In this document: in pieces, positions 6,493-15,286 of the stretch
Numbering within the stretch: position 1 is the stretch's first letter
How the letters are laid out: each line of letters starts with the position of its first letter
Assembly (NCBI GenBank): GCA_016703945.1
Contig: JADJBC010000008.1
Location: 1-64,000, forward strand
From: Candidatus Aalborgicola danicus
GTDB taxonomy: Bacteria > Pseudomonadota > Gammaproteobacteria > Burkholderiales > Burkholderiaceae_C
Length of the DNA: 64,000 nt
Reading direction: 5' to 3'
Made by a program: the position numbers and the translations under genes
The notes under the pieces: model-generated
The model's input: only the letters and a program-made list of their open reading frames with translations
Database searches by the model: none
What the model was told of the DNA's origin: nothing

Positions 6493-8928
6493 ATGACAGA
6501 TTTACCCGCACCAGGAGCGAACGACGAGGTTCTGGGCCTCATCGAAACCTTGCACGCCACCGGCCAGCGGCTGGAGGACCTGACGGCGGGCGAAGTTGAT
6601 GCCGTGGTCAACCGGGCCGGTACACCATTTTTGTTGCGAACCGCCCAAGACCACTTGCGCGTAAGTGAGGCCGCCAGACAAAGTGCGATTCTCAATGCGT
6701 TGCCGACGCATATCGCCTTGCTGGACTCTCAGGGCCGGATCATCGCCGTGAATGGCGCCTGGCGCAGGTTCGGCACTGCCAATGAATTTTTGGCGCTGGA
6801 GTCGGGTGTCGGGCTTAACTACCTACAGGTTTGCGACGAGGCCCATGGCGCTTCTTCGGAAGAAGCAAAGGCGGTAGCGGCTGGTCTGCGGTCGGTGCTG
6901 GACGGGGAAACCCCGAGCTTTTCACTGGAGTACCCCTGCAACGCACCCAATGAGCCGCGCTGGTTCCAGTTGACTGTGACGCCGCTGTCGCAGGACCATC
7001 CGAGTGGCGCTGTTGTCGTGCACATGGATATCACGGAGCGGCGGGCGGCTGCCGAAAGAATTGTCTACCTGAACCGGGTTTACGCAACATTGAGTGGCAT
7101 CAACACACTGATTGTCCGCGTCGCCGACCGTGCCACGCTGTTCGGTGAGACCTGCCGCTTATCGGTTGAGACCGGAGGGTTTCGCATGAGCTGGATCGGC
7201 ATGGTAGACGCCAAAACCGAGAAGATCGTCCCCGTTGCATCGTTTGGCGTGGACGCCGAGTTTCTAGATGTTCTCAAGAAGCGCTTAGACCAACAGGATG
7301 CAGGGATTTTTGGGCAAGCCATGCCCGCCCAAGCGCTGCGCAACAAGACCCCCGTGGTGTCCAACGATTCTCAGAACGACCCCAGGGTCCCGTTCGGTGC
7401 GCAACACGCCAAAAACGGCATCCGATCGATGGGTTTCTTCCCGATAGTGGCCGCCGACGGCGCGCTTGGTGTGTTGGTGTTGTACGCAACGGAGCCTGAT
7501 TTTTTTCGCGCGGAGGAGTTGAAGCTGTTGTCCGAGCTGGCGGGTGACATCGCCTTCGCGGTCGACCATCTCAAGAAGCAGGAGCGCCTTGACTACCTGG
7601 CCTACTACGACGTGTTGACCGGCTTGGCCAATCAAAGCCTATTCCTGGAGCGCCTGGCGCAATATGTGCGCAGCGCTGGCACCGGTGCGCACCAGTTGGC
7701 GGTGTATCTGATGGATATCGAGCGCTTCAAGAACATCAATGACAGCCTGGGCCCGCCCGCCGGTGATGAACTGCTGCGCCAGGTAACCGCGTGGCTGACC
7801 CGCAATGTGGGTGATGCCACGCTGTTTGCGCGGCTGGGTGCGGACCACTTTGCGGGCGTCATGCCTGTGGTGCAAAAGGCAGACGATGTGATGCTTTTGC
7901 TGGAACGCAAGCAGGTGGCCTTTCAGGAACACCCGTTTCACCTTGCGGATGCTACGTTCCGGGTGGGCATCAAGGTCGGCGTCGCTGTGTTCCCTACCGA
8001 TGGGGCCGACGCCGTCACATTGTTCAAAAATGCCGAGGCGGCGCTCAAGCGCGCCAAGGCCAGGGGCGAGCCCTATTTGTTGTACACCCCCCAATTGACC
8101 GAAGCCGTAGCCAGCAAAGTGACGCTGGAGAACCAGTTGCGTCTGGCCCTGGATCGCGGCGAATTCGTGTTGTATTACCAGCCCAAGGTCGACCTGGCCA
8201 CGGGTACCGTCACCGGCGCTGAAGCGCTGATCCGCTGGAATGATCCACACACCGGTCTGGTGCCGCCGGCCCAATTTATCCCGGTGCTGGAGGAAACCGG
8301 TCTCATCCATGCCGTGGGTCGTTGGGCTTTGCGTCAGGCCGTTTCTGACTACCTGCGCTGGCGTGCAGCGGGTTTGGCGGTGGTGCGTCTAGCGGTCAAC
8401 GTGTCACCCTTGCAACTGCGCAATCGCAATTTCATCGAAGAGGTTCGCAACGCCATCGGCATCGACCCGTTTGCCCCTGCTGGACTGGAGCTGGAGATTA
8501 CCGAGAGCCTGATCATGGAGGACGTCAAACACAGCATCGCCAGCCTGCAGTCCATTCGCGACATGGGGTTAACCGTGGCCATTGATGACTTTGGTACCGG
8601 CTTTTCTTCGCTGAGCTACCTCTCCAAGTTTCCGGTCGACACACTGAAGATTGACCGCTCCTTTGTACTGGACATGACCGAGTCACCGCAAGGATTGGCC
8701 CTGGTCTCGACCATCATCAACCTGGCCCATGCGCTGAAGCTCAAAGTGGTTGCCGAGGGGGTGGACAGCGACGACCAGTTGCGCCTGCTGCGGGTATTGG
8801 GCTGTGACGAGATGCAGGGCTACCTGTTCAGCCAACCGGTGCCGGATACCGTGTTTGAGGCCCTGTATCTGGGCGGCGCACCAAAGGTCGCGGTGGACGC
8901 AGGAATGGAAAAATCACCAAAAGCTTAA
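6493..8928 (+). CDS. PAS-GAF-GGDEF-EAL c-di-GMP phosphodiesterase
   Basis: An 811-residue signalling protein with no clear membrane segment. After a short N-terminal region comes a PAS domain (ILNALPTHIALLDSQGRIIAVN, about 65-180), a GAF domain (about 200-350), a GGDEF domain (about 360-520) and an EAL domain (about 530-790). The GGDEF signature is degenerate (RLGADHFAG), so diguanylate cyclase activity is unlikely. The EAL domain keeps GAEALIRW, LEITESLIMED, IDDFGTGFSSLSYL and LKIDRSFV, so c-di-GMP hydrolysis is likely. It is the third gene of the kaiC-kaiB operon, suggesting that Kai output reaches c-di-GMP or that both share an input. Its TAA stop lies in the edge of a repeat copy. Confidence 0.9.
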   Translation: MTDLPAPGANDEVLGLIETLHATGQRLEDLTAGEVDAVVNRAGTPFLLRTAQDHLRVSEAARQSAILNALPTHIALLDSQGRIIAVNGAWRRFGTANEFLALESGVGLNYLQVCDEAHGASSEEAKAVAAGLRSVLDGETPSFSLEYPCNAPNEPRWFQLTVTPLSQDHPSGAVVVHMDITERRAAAERIVYLNRVYATLSGINTLIVRVADRATLFGETCRLSVETGGFRMSWIGMVDAKTEKIVPVASFGVDAEFLDVLKKRLDQQDAGIFGQAMPAQALRNKTPVVSNDSQNDPRVPFGAQHAKNGIRSMGFFPIVAADGALGVLVLYATEPDFFRAEELKLLSELAGDIAFAVDHLKKQERLDYLAYYDVLTGLANQSLFLERLAQYVRSAGTGAHQLAVYLMDIERFKNINDSLGPPAGDELLRQVTAWLTRNVGDATLFARLGADHFAGVMPVVQKADDVMLLLERKQVAFQEHPFHLADATFRVGIKVGVAVFPTDGADAVTLFKNAEAALKRAKARGEPYLLYTPQLTEAVASKVTLENQLRLALDRGEFVLYYQPKVDLATGTVTGAEALIRWNDPHTGLVPPAQFIPVLEETGLIHAVGRWALRQAVSDYLRWRAAGLAVVRLAVNVSPLQLRNRNFIEEVRNAIGIDPFAPAGLELEITESLIMEDVKHSIASLQSIRDMGLTVAIDDFGTGFSSLSYLSKFPVDTLKIDRSFVLDMTESPQGLALVSTIINLAHALKLKVVAEGVDSDDQLRLLRVLGCDEMQGYLFSQPVPDTVFEALYLGGAPKVAVDAGMEKSPKA

Positions 8929-8990
8929 GCGAAATCGGCCTGCAGCCCCCGTGAAATATGCATAGACAGCTATGCTTTTGATAGTGACTT
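8924..8990 (+). repeat. Dispersed intergenic repeat, copy 3
   Basis: CTTAAGCGAAATCGGCCTGC-AGCCCCCGTGAAATATGCAT...CAGCTAT...GATAG-GACTTG. It lies between two convergent genes and supplies the TAA stop of the GGDEF-EAL gene (8926-8928) and the last seven codons and TAG stop of the AraC-type regulator (stop at 8970-8972). Confidence 0.8.
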
Positions 8991-9794
8991 GTTCTGAAAG
9001 TGGCTGGGGGCCTGGCCCATGGCCTGTTTGAACATGGCGCTGAAGGCGCTGTCACTGGCATACCCACTGGCGGCTGCCACTTGGGAGATGGGCACACCGC
9101 GCGCCAGCTGGGGCAGGGCATGGGCCAACACGGCTTGCAGGCGCCACTGCTGGTAGCTGGTGCCCAGTTCGTCACGAAACAGGCGCGCCACCGTGCGTTC
9201 GCTGGCGCCCACCCGGGCCACCCAGTCGCGCAACTGCGATTTTTCCGCCGGGTCCCGCAGCACGGCTTCACACAGGGCGCGCAGGCGTTTGTCGCCGTGT
9301 TCCGGGTGGGGCATGGGCACGCCCAGGGCCTGGATGGTGGCGCTGGCCATTTCGTTCACCGTGAGCGCCATGATGGCGTCATCCCGTGGGCCGGGCACCG
9401 AGTCCTCCAGCGCATGGACCAGCTCACGCAGCAGTTTGCTGACCACCAGAACCCGGCAGTCAATCCAGCCTTCTGGTGTGACGCCGGGGGCCAGGTCTAC
9501 GGTGCGCAACTCGGCAGCCTCCAGCACCACCACGTGGTGTTGCACCTGCGGCGGAATCCAGACCGCCCGGGTGGGTGGCACGATGTAGGTGGTTTGCACG
9601 CCGTTTTGGATCACCGTGACCTGCATCAGCCCGCTGGCGCAGTAAGTGAACTGGGCCCATGGGTGCTGGTGGGGCTCAATGTGCGCATCCATGGCCAGCG
9701 AACGGGCACGGCTGCGCACCGGGCGCACGGGGGTGGGTGGGCGTGTGGCGGAGTCGTCAAAAGGCACGGGGGTGAGGGTGGCTTTGCGTTTCAT
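8970..9794 (-). CDS. AraC-family transcriptional regulator
   Basis: A 274-residue regulator with an N-terminal cupin sensing domain (HIEPHQHPWAQFTYCASG, VPPTRAVWIPPQVQH) and a C-terminal pair of helix-turn-helices (WVARVGASERTVARLFRDE, then ISQVAAASGYASDSAFSAMF), the AraC/XylS pattern. ATG 9794 was chosen; an upstream start at 9896 would run into the promoter of the divergent MFS gene. The gene is transcribed away from the MFS transporter with about 120 bases between them, so it probably controls that transporter and itself. Its last codons lie in a repeat copy. Confidence 0.88.
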   Translation of the reverse strand: MKRKATLTPVPFDDSATRPPTPVRPVRSRARSLAMDAHIEPHQHPWAQFTYCASGLMQVTVIQNGVQTTYIVPPTRAVWIPPQVQHHVVVLEAAELRTVDLAPGVTPEGWIDCRVLVVSKLLRELVHALEDSVPGPRDDAIMALTVNEMASATIQALGVPMPHPEHGDKRLRALCEAVLRDPAEKSQLRDWVARVGASERTVARLFRDELGTSYQQWRLQAVLAHALPQLARGVPISQVAAASGYASDSAFSAMFKQAMGQAPSHFQNKSLSKA

Positions 9795-9915
9795 GGTGCC
9801 AGTGCTTGTGGGTTGGGTGGCTGCGGTCAGAGAACGGTGCTGATTTGGCTGGAATTCGACAATTATTGTCTTTTTGTCGTATTCCGGCTTGGGCAACGGC
9901 TCTTACCATGGGCCC

Positions 9916-11142
9916 ATGACCGCCGCCACTCTTTCCGCCCCAGCCAATTCCGTGCCCTTGCAACAGGACGCGACCATCATCGGCCTGGTGGGCCTGGCCC
10001 ATGCCAGTTCACACTTTGGCCATTTGTTGCTGCCGCTGCTGTTTCCGGTGTTCATGAAAGAGTTTGGCCTGAGTTATTCGGAACTGGGCCTGCTGATGAC
10101 CACGTTTTTTGTGGTGTCGGGTGTTGGCCAGGCCAGCGCCGGTTTTGTCGTCGACCGGCTGGGAGCCCGGCCATTGCTGTTTGTGGCGCTGGGCATCTTT
10201 ATTGTGGCCTGTGTGGCCGCATCCCTGGTGACCGGTTACACGGGTTTGATGCTGGTGGCAGCTTTGGCCGGTTTGGGCAATGCCACCTTTCACCCGGTGG
10301 ATTTCACCATCCTCAACCAGCGGGTGTCGGCGCCACGCCTGGGCTACGCCTTCAGTGCCCATGGCCTGACCGGCAACCTGGGCTGGGCAGCAGCGCCGGT
10401 TTTCTTCGCCGGCCTGGGCGCAGCAATAGGCTGGCGCAACGCCTATGTAGCGGCCGCGTTGATGTATGCGGGCATTCTGGCCTTGATGGTGCTGCAGCGG
10501 GACAAATTCAGCACCCAAGTGGCGATCCGTGATCCGCAGGCCATTGCCAAAGGCCACGCCGAACACGACATGGCGTTTATGAAGCTGCCGGTGGTGTGGT
10601 GGTGTTTTGGCTTCTTTTTACTCTCCACCATGACGCTGGCCGTGGTGCAAAGTTTTTCGGTGTCCATTCTCAAGGCCATGCACGGCATCAGCTTTGAGGC
10701 GGCCACCTACACCTTGACGGCCTACATGCTGTGTGGCGCCATGGGCATGTTTGTGGGTGGTTTTATTGCTGCCCGCTCCGCCCACAGTGACCGCGTGGTG
10801 GCCATGTCCATGGCTGCGGGTGCGGTGTTGTTGGCGCTGTGTGGCACCGGGCTGCTGGGGGCCACGGCCACCATGGTGGTGCTGGCGATCACCGGCTTTG
10901 CCGTTGGCATTGGTGGCCCATCGCGTGACATGATGATCAAGAAGGCCACTCCCAAAGGCGCTACGGGTCGTGTGTATGGGCTGGTGTATTCCGGCCTGGA
11001 CACCGGTTTTGCCATTTCGCCCATCATTTTTGGGGTTTTTATGGACCGTGGCTGGTATGGCGCAACGCTGCTGGGAGCCGCGCTGGTGCTGATGTTGAGC
11101 GTGGGCGCAGCGCTGGGTGTGGGGCTGCGTACGGGCCGTTGA
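9916..11142 (+). CDS. MFS exporter, fosmidomycin-resistance-like
   Basis: A 408-residue inner-membrane transporter of the major facilitator superfamily with about 12 hydrophobic segments. LAHASSHFGHLLLPLLFPVF at the start and the loop VVDRLGARPLL between helices 2 and 3 (the MFS A-like motif) resemble the Fsr group (fosmidomycin resistance). The central loop is near KFSTQVAIRDPQAIAKGHAEH. The substrate is not predictable from sequence. ATG 9916 gives the usual short cytoplasmic N-terminus; it is divergent from the AraC regulator. Confidence 0.85.
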   Translation: MTAATLSAPANSVPLQQDATIIGLVGLAHASSHFGHLLLPLLFPVFMKEFGLSYSELGLLMTTFFVVSGVGQASAGFVVDRLGARPLLFVALGIFIVACVAASLVTGYTGLMLVAALAGLGNATFHPVDFTILNQRVSAPRLGYAFSAHGLTGNLGWAAAPVFFAGLGAAIGWRNAYVAAALMYAGILALMVLQRDKFSTQVAIRDPQAIAKGHAEHDMAFMKLPVVWWCFGFFLLSTMTLAVVQSFSVSILKAMHGISFEAATYTLTAYMLCGAMGMFVGGFIAARSAHSDRVVAMSMAAGAVLLALCGTGLLGATATMVVLAITGFAVGIGGPSRDMMIKKATPKGATGRVYGLVYSGLDTGFAISPIIFGVFMDRGWYGATLLGAALVLMLSVGAALGVGLRTGR

Positions 11143-11206
11143 CTCGACCGCAGGAGCAATCGCTGGCATGATGGAGGGCTTTTTTGCCTGCTTTGCCCAG
11201 AACTTC

Positions 11207-11989
11207 ATGACCGACACCCAGTCTCCAGCTTCCGAAACCATTGAAACCACTGTGCCCGACCTGCCGGTCGCCCAGCCCCCGGAGGTTGAAACGGCCGAAA
11301 TAGCCGCTACGGCAACTTCCGCCGATGCGACCGCTACAGCCGAGGCGGGCGACCCAGCCGCCACGCCCAAGCGCCCGGCCAAACCGGACGTTTTTCCAGT
11401 ACTGGAAAAAATGGCGGCCCTGTATCCCCAATTGTTTGGCGCCGTGTTTCTGCCCCTCAAGCGCGGTATTTTTCAAGACCTGCTGGCTGCGCACCCTGAA
11501 GACTTTGAACGCGACAGCCTCAAAGCCGCGCTCTCCTTGCACACCCGTTCCACCCGTTACCTGACTGCCGTGGCCTCGGGTGAAGACCGGCACGACCTGG
11601 AAGGCAAACCGGTGGAAGCCATGGCGCCTGAACATGTGCACCACGCCCTGCTGGAAGTGTTTCGCCGTCGCCAGACCCGCAGCAAAGAGGATTTGCGCCC
11701 CAAACTGATCCAGCGCATCGTGGTGGCCTGTGAGGCTTCGGGTCTAACTCCACAAGCCTATGCCGAACTGGTGCGCAGCCGCGACGAAGCCGCCAACGCC
11801 GCATTGGACGAAGCCATGGTGGAGGCCGAAGCCCGCGCCGCCAAGACCGAAGCGCTGTTGCAGGCCTTCAAGGCCAGCGGCAAATCGCTGGAAGTTTTTG
11901 CCGACATGTATGGCATGGACCCGCGTGCGGTGAGCCGCATGCTGGCCCGTGCCACGGTCACACCGTCCACGTCGCCAACACAAGCCTGA
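11207..11989 (+). CDS. proQ: ProQ/FinO-domain RNA chaperone
   Basis: A 260-residue protein with an acidic, Ala/Thr-rich N-terminus (about 60 residues), then a ProQ/FinO domain: PVLEKMAALYPQLFGAVFLPLKRGIFQDLLAAHP, with LHTRSTRYLTAVASGEDRHDLEGKP. This fold binds sRNA and mRNA 3' stem-loops. The C-terminal third is helical and charged (EAMVEAEARAAKTEALLQAFKASGK). Longer in-frame starts exist, but MTDTQSP at 11207 avoids overlap with the preceding MFS gene. It runs in the same direction as the downstream ABC ATPase with a 26-base gap, so they may share a transcript. Confidence 0.87.
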   Translation: MTDTQSPASETIETTVPDLPVAQPPEVETAEIAATATSADATATAEAGDPAATPKRPAKPDVFPVLEKMAALYPQLFGAVFLPLKRGIFQDLLAAHPEDFERDSLKAALSLHTRSTRYLTAVASGEDRHDLEGKPVEAMAPEHVHHALLEVFRRRQTRSKEDLRPKLIQRIVVACEASGLTPQAYAELVRSRDEAANAALDEAMVEAEARAAKTEALLQAFKASGKSLEVFADMYGMDPRAVSRMLARATVTPSTSPTQA

Positions 11990-12015
11990 CCGCTGGTTTT
12001 GGCGAACCGCCTGCC

Positions 12016-12663
12016 ATGAGCCACCCCGGGAGTAGCCAGCCTGCCATCACCGTACTGCGGGCTACGGGGCTTGGTTTTGGGTTTGCCAAGCAGGCAGCGT
12101 TGTTCAAGGACTTTTCACTCCGCCTCCCACCTGGCGTGACCTGGGTGGGTGGGGACGAGAGCACCGGCAAAACCACCTTGCTGCGCCTGCTGGCTGGTGA
12201 GCTGCCCACCCAGAGCGGCAATTTGCAGATCAACGGCCTGTCGCTGGCCGATAAGGCCCAGGCCTACCGCAGCCAGGTGTTTTGGGTGGACCCTCGCACC
12301 CAGGTGTTTGATGCGTTGACACCCCAAGCGTATTGGGAAGGTGTGGGCAAGCAGTACCCGGCGTTTGATGGTGCACTGCTTTCGGAATTGGCTGAAGCAT
12401 TCGCGCTCGCGCCCCATCTGCCCAAGTCGCTGACCATGTTGTCCACCGGGACCAAACGCAAGGTGTTTCTGGCGGCAGCCTTTGCCAGTGGCGCGGCCGT
12501 CACGCTGCTGGATGAGCCCTTCGCGGCACTGGACAAGACGTCCACTGGTTTTGTGCTGGAAGTGTTGCAAGAAGCCGCCGTGCACCCCAGCCGGGCCTGG
12601 CTGGTGGCGGACTATGTGGCCCCGCGTGGGGTGAAGCTGGCATCGACCATTGCGCTGGTCTGA
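12016..12663 (+). CDS. ABC transporter ATP-binding protein
   Basis: A 215-residue ABC ATPase: Walker A GGDESTGKTT (about residue 46), a weakly conserved signature LSTGTKRKV and Walker B VTLLDEPFAALD. The H-loop region is not obvious. No permease or binding protein is adjacent, so its partner is elsewhere or it works as an orphan. It follows proQ closely. A remnant of a CYTH gene follows 22 bases after its stop. Confidence 0.85.
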   Translation: MSHPGSSQPAITVLRATGLGFGFAKQAALFKDFSLRLPPGVTWVGGDESTGKTTLLRLLAGELPTQSGNLQINGLSLADKAQAYRSQVFWVDPRTQVFDALTPQAYWEGVGKQYPAFDGALLSELAEAFALAPHLPKSLTMLSTGTKRKVFLAAAFASGAAVTLLDEPFAALDKTSTGFVLEVLQEAAVHPSRAWLVADYVAPRGVKLASTIALV

Positions 12664-12685
12664 AACTGCTCCAAGCCATAGACCC

Positions 12686-12748
12686 ATGCCGCGCAACATT
12701 GAAATCAAAGCCCGCATCGCCAACCTTGAACAGTTGAAGAAATCTTAA
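12686..12748 (+). pseudogene. 5' remnant of a CYTH-domain (class IV cyclase-like) gene
   Basis: ATG 12686 encodes MPRNIEIKARIANLEQLKKS and then stops. MPRNIEIKARI is the typical start of CYTH-superfamily proteins (class IV adenylate cyclase or thiamine triphosphatase fold), including the EIKAR (ExExK-like) strand. The rest of the gene (about 150 residues) is missing and is replaced by a repeat copy, which provides the TAA stop. Confidence 0.55.
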
Positions 12749-12810
12749 GCCAAATCGGCCTGTAGCCCTCGTATTTACTCAATTGTTCACTATTACATTG
12801 ATAGCAACTA
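12744..12810 (+). repeat. Dispersed intergenic repeat, copy 4
   Basis: CTTAAGCCAAATCGGCCTGTAGCCCTCGTATTTACTC...ATTGATAGCAACTA. It is the closest match (inverted) to the copy at 61580-61645. It truncates the CYTH remnant and reaches the TAG stop of the convergent DUF1801 gene. Confidence 0.8.
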
Positions 12811-13230
12811 GGTGGCCTTGGCTTTTTTAGGGGGCTTTGCCTTGCTGGCGCTGTTGAGCGCTACGGCCTCGCGAATGAGCGCCTTGAACGCCGCGGCGTC
12901 CACTTCGTCCCCTTCAAAGATGTCAAGTGCGCGTCGCGTATTGCCATCCAGGCTGGAGTTGAAGAGGCGGGTAGGGTCCTTCAAAGAAGCGCCCTTGATA
13001 AAGGTCAGCTTGATTTTGTCTTTGTAGGATTCGCCCGTGCAGAGGATGCCGTTGTGCTCCCACACCGGCGTGCCCATCCATTTCCAGGTCTCAACCACGT
13101 CAGGTGCCGCCTCAAGGATGAGCTTGCGCATCCGGGCTAGAGTTTCGCCACGCCAATCGCCGAGGCTGGCGATTTTCTCGGTGATCAGTTCGGATGCGGA
13201 TTGGCAGTGGATTGCGTCAAGCGCCTTCAT
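12808..13230 (-). CDS. DUF1801 (YdhG-like) protein
   Basis: A 140-residue cytoplasmic protein of the DUF1801/YdhG family. Recognisable features are ETLARMRKLILEAAPDVVETWKWMGTPVW and the core DKIKLTFIKGASLKDPTRLFNSS. The tail is basic (SASKAKPPKKAKAT). The biochemical role is not established for most members; some Gram-positive relatives are described as iron chaperones. It stands alone between the repeat copy and maiA, with the same direction as maiA. Confidence 0.8.
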   Translation of the reverse strand: MKALDAIHCQSASELITEKIASLGDWRGETLARMRKLILEAAPDVVETWKWMGTPVWEHNGILCTGESYKDKIKLTFIKGASLKDPTRLFNSSLDGNTRRALDIFEGDEVDAAAFKALIREAVALNSASKAKPPKKAKAT

Positions 13231-13292
13231 GATCTATCCCTCTCCTGAAGTTGCGGCGGTGTGCCACTCCAGTTTACGCAAAACCGCCCTTG

Positions 13293-13939
13293 CTACACCG
13301 CATCCGGCTGCACCTGCGGCGCAGCCTTGGCAAAGGCATCCAGTGCCAGGCACGCGGCTTCAATCCTGCGTATGGTTGGAAACGCATCCAGCGGCGTGTC
13401 AAAACGCCGTGAGTTGGCGATTTGCGGGATCAGGCAGCAGTCGGCCAGCCCAGGCGTGTCACCGTGGCAGAAAGCGCCGGTGTGTGGGTTGTCGGCCAGC
13501 ATGGCCTCCAAGGCGGTAAAACCCAGCGTGATCCAGTGGCGGTACCAGTCGGCCTTGGTGGCTTCGTCCAGCTTCAAGTCGCGTTCCAGGTACTGCAACA
13601 CGCGCAGGTTGTTCAGCGGGTGGATTTCGCAGGCTATGCATTGAGCCAGCCCACGTACACGCGCCCGGCCCATCGCGTCGCGCGGCAGCAGGGCGGTTCG
13701 GGGTGGGTTTCGTCCAGGTACTCCATGATGGCCAGCGACTGGCCGATGGCGTGGCCATCATCCACCAGCGCCGGCACCAGTTCGGCCGGGTTGATGCGCT
13801 GGTAGTCGGCGGCATGTTGCTGGCCGCCGTCTTTGAGCAAATGGACGGGAACGTACTCGTAAGGCAGTCCCTTGAGGTTGAGCGCAATACGTACCCGGTA
13901 CGAGGCCGAGCTACGGAAGTAACTGTAGAGCTGGAGCAT
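13293..13939 (-). CDS. maiA: Maleylacetoacetate isomerase (frameshifted)
   Basis: A zeta-class glutathione transferase that isomerises maleylacetoacetate to fumarylacetoacetate in tyrosine breakdown. The N-terminal thioredoxin-like domain has MLQLYSYFRSSASYRVRIAL with the SSxSYR active-site motif. The C-terminal helical domain has CIACEIHPLNNLRVLQYL and GDTPGLADCCLIPQ. The two halves are in different frames, joining near 13690 where a C appears to be missing from a CCC run (PEPP then LLPRDAMGRARV). Without that base the protein ends early at 13634. It lies 14 bases after fahA in the same direction, so they form one operon. Confidence 0.85.
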
Positions 13940-13953
13940 GGGTACTGCCTCCA

Positions 13954-15279
13954 TCACGCCAATGAGCGGGCGGGCAACAGCGCGCCGCGCACTTCGCCAA
14001 AACCGATGCGCGCCGCACCTGCTGCCTGGCATCCGCCGCGGAAGATGATGGTGTCGCCGTCTTCCAGAAAGGTGCGCTTCTCGCCATTGGGCAGGGTGAT
14101 GGCTTCTTTGCCGCCTTTGGACAATTCCATCATGGACCCGGCTTCATCGGCCTCAGGGCCGGACTGTGTGCCACTGCCCAGCAGATCGCCGGGTTGCAAG
14201 TTGCAGCCATTGACCGTGTGGTGGGCCACCATTTGCGAGACCGACCAGTAGGCATCGCGGAAGTTGCTGTGGGACAGGCGGTGTTCGGCCACGCCCTGCG
14301 CGCGCATGGCAGCCGTCAGGATAAAAACTTCCAGTTCGATACCAACGGCACCTTGTTCACGCAATTCTGGTGAGTCGAGGTAGGGCAGGGGTTGCGGGTC
14401 GCCCTCAATACGCGTCCAGGCCTGGCGGTAAGGCGCCAGCGCCTCCATCGTCACGACCCACGGCGACACCGTGCTGGCAAAGTTCTTGGAAAGGAAGGGG
14501 CCCAACGGTTGGTATTCCCAACCCTGCACATCGCGGGCTGACCAGTCGTTGAACAGGCACATGCCAAACACATGTTGTTCGGCTTGCTGCATGGAGACAG
14601 GCTCGCCCAGCGCATTGCCGGGGCCAATGAAGATGCCCATTTCCAGCTCGTAGTCCATGCGTGCACTGGCGGCCAGCACAGGCTCGGTCGCGCCGGGGCG
14701 CATGACCTGGCTGACCGGGCGGCGCAGCTCCTGGCCGGAGATGCCAATCGACGATGACCGGCCGTGGTAGCCAATCGGAATCCACTTGTAGTTGGGTAAG
14801 AGCGGGTTGTCTGGCCGCAGCAGCTTGCCAATGTTGGTGGCGTGGTGGACCGAGGTGTAGAAGTCGGTGTAGTCGCCAATTTGCGCCGGCACGCCAAATT
14901 CGGCGTCGGCCTGTGCGACCAGGCAGGTGCTCAGTGCGGACTGCAGCGCATAACCCTCGCGCAAGGCTCGTGACAGGGCCAGGCGCAAAGCAGACCAAGC
15001 GTGGGATCCCAGGGCCATGTAGGCATTCAGCGTGGGTGCGCAGCAGGCCAGGGCGGCGGTGTCGGCGTCACCCGTGAACACACTTTTGGCCTGGGCGGCG
15101 GTAATGTCCAGAATCTGGTCGCCGATGGCCACGCCCACCCGGAAGGCCTCTACGCTGCCATCCCGGCGAAACACACCAAAGGGCAGGTTCTGGATCGGGA
15201 AGTCGGTGCCATCGGCATTGGCCGAAGCGACCCAACTGCGCAGCTCGGGGTTATGGGTTTCGTTGGTGGAGATCATCAT
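13954..15279 (-). CDS. fahA: Fumarylacetoacetase
   Basis: A 441-residue enzyme that hydrolyses fumarylacetoacetate to fumarate and acetoacetate, the last step of phenylalanine/tyrosine catabolism. The N-terminal SH3-like domain includes IQNLPFGVF. The catalytic domain has DYTDFYTSVHHATNIG (metal and catalytic His), PIGYHGRSSSI, MDYELEMGIFIG, FNDWSARDVQGWEY and LSKNFASTVSPWVV (catalytic Lys). All are intact and the length is normal. It sits between the VOC gene (7-base gap) and maiA. Confidence 0.95.
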   Translation of the reverse strand: MMISTNETHNPELRSWVASANADGTDFPIQNLPFGVFRRDGSVEAFRVGVAIGDQILDITAAQAKSVFTGDADTAALACCAPTLNAYMALGSHAWSALRLALSRALREGYALQSALSTCLVAQADAEFGVPAQIGDYTDFYTSVHHATNIGKLLRPDNPLLPNYKWIPIGYHGRSSSIGISGQELRRPVSQVMRPGATEPVLAASARMDYELEMGIFIGPGNALGEPVSMQQAEQHVFGMCLFNDWSARDVQGWEYQPLGPFLSKNFASTVSPWVVTMEALAPYRQAWTRIEGDPQPLPYLDSPELREQGAVGIELEVFILTAAMRAQGVAEHRLSHSNFRDAYWSVSQMVAHHTVNGCNLQPGDLLGSGTQSGPEADEAGSMMELSKGGKEAITLPNGEKRTFLEDGDTIIFRGGCQAAGAARIGFGEVRGALLPARSLA

Positions 15280-15286
15280 GGTTGCA

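Noticed and set aside
9000..10532. 510-codon plus-strand frame over the AraC gene and the MFS start
   Set aside because: It is antisense to the regulator and out of frame with the transporter; composition is Gly/His/Gln-rich shadow sequence without motifs.
10618..11460. 280-codon minus-strand frame across the MFS/proQ junction
   Set aside because: Spans two recognised genes on the other strand and has low-complexity His/Gln/Arg content.
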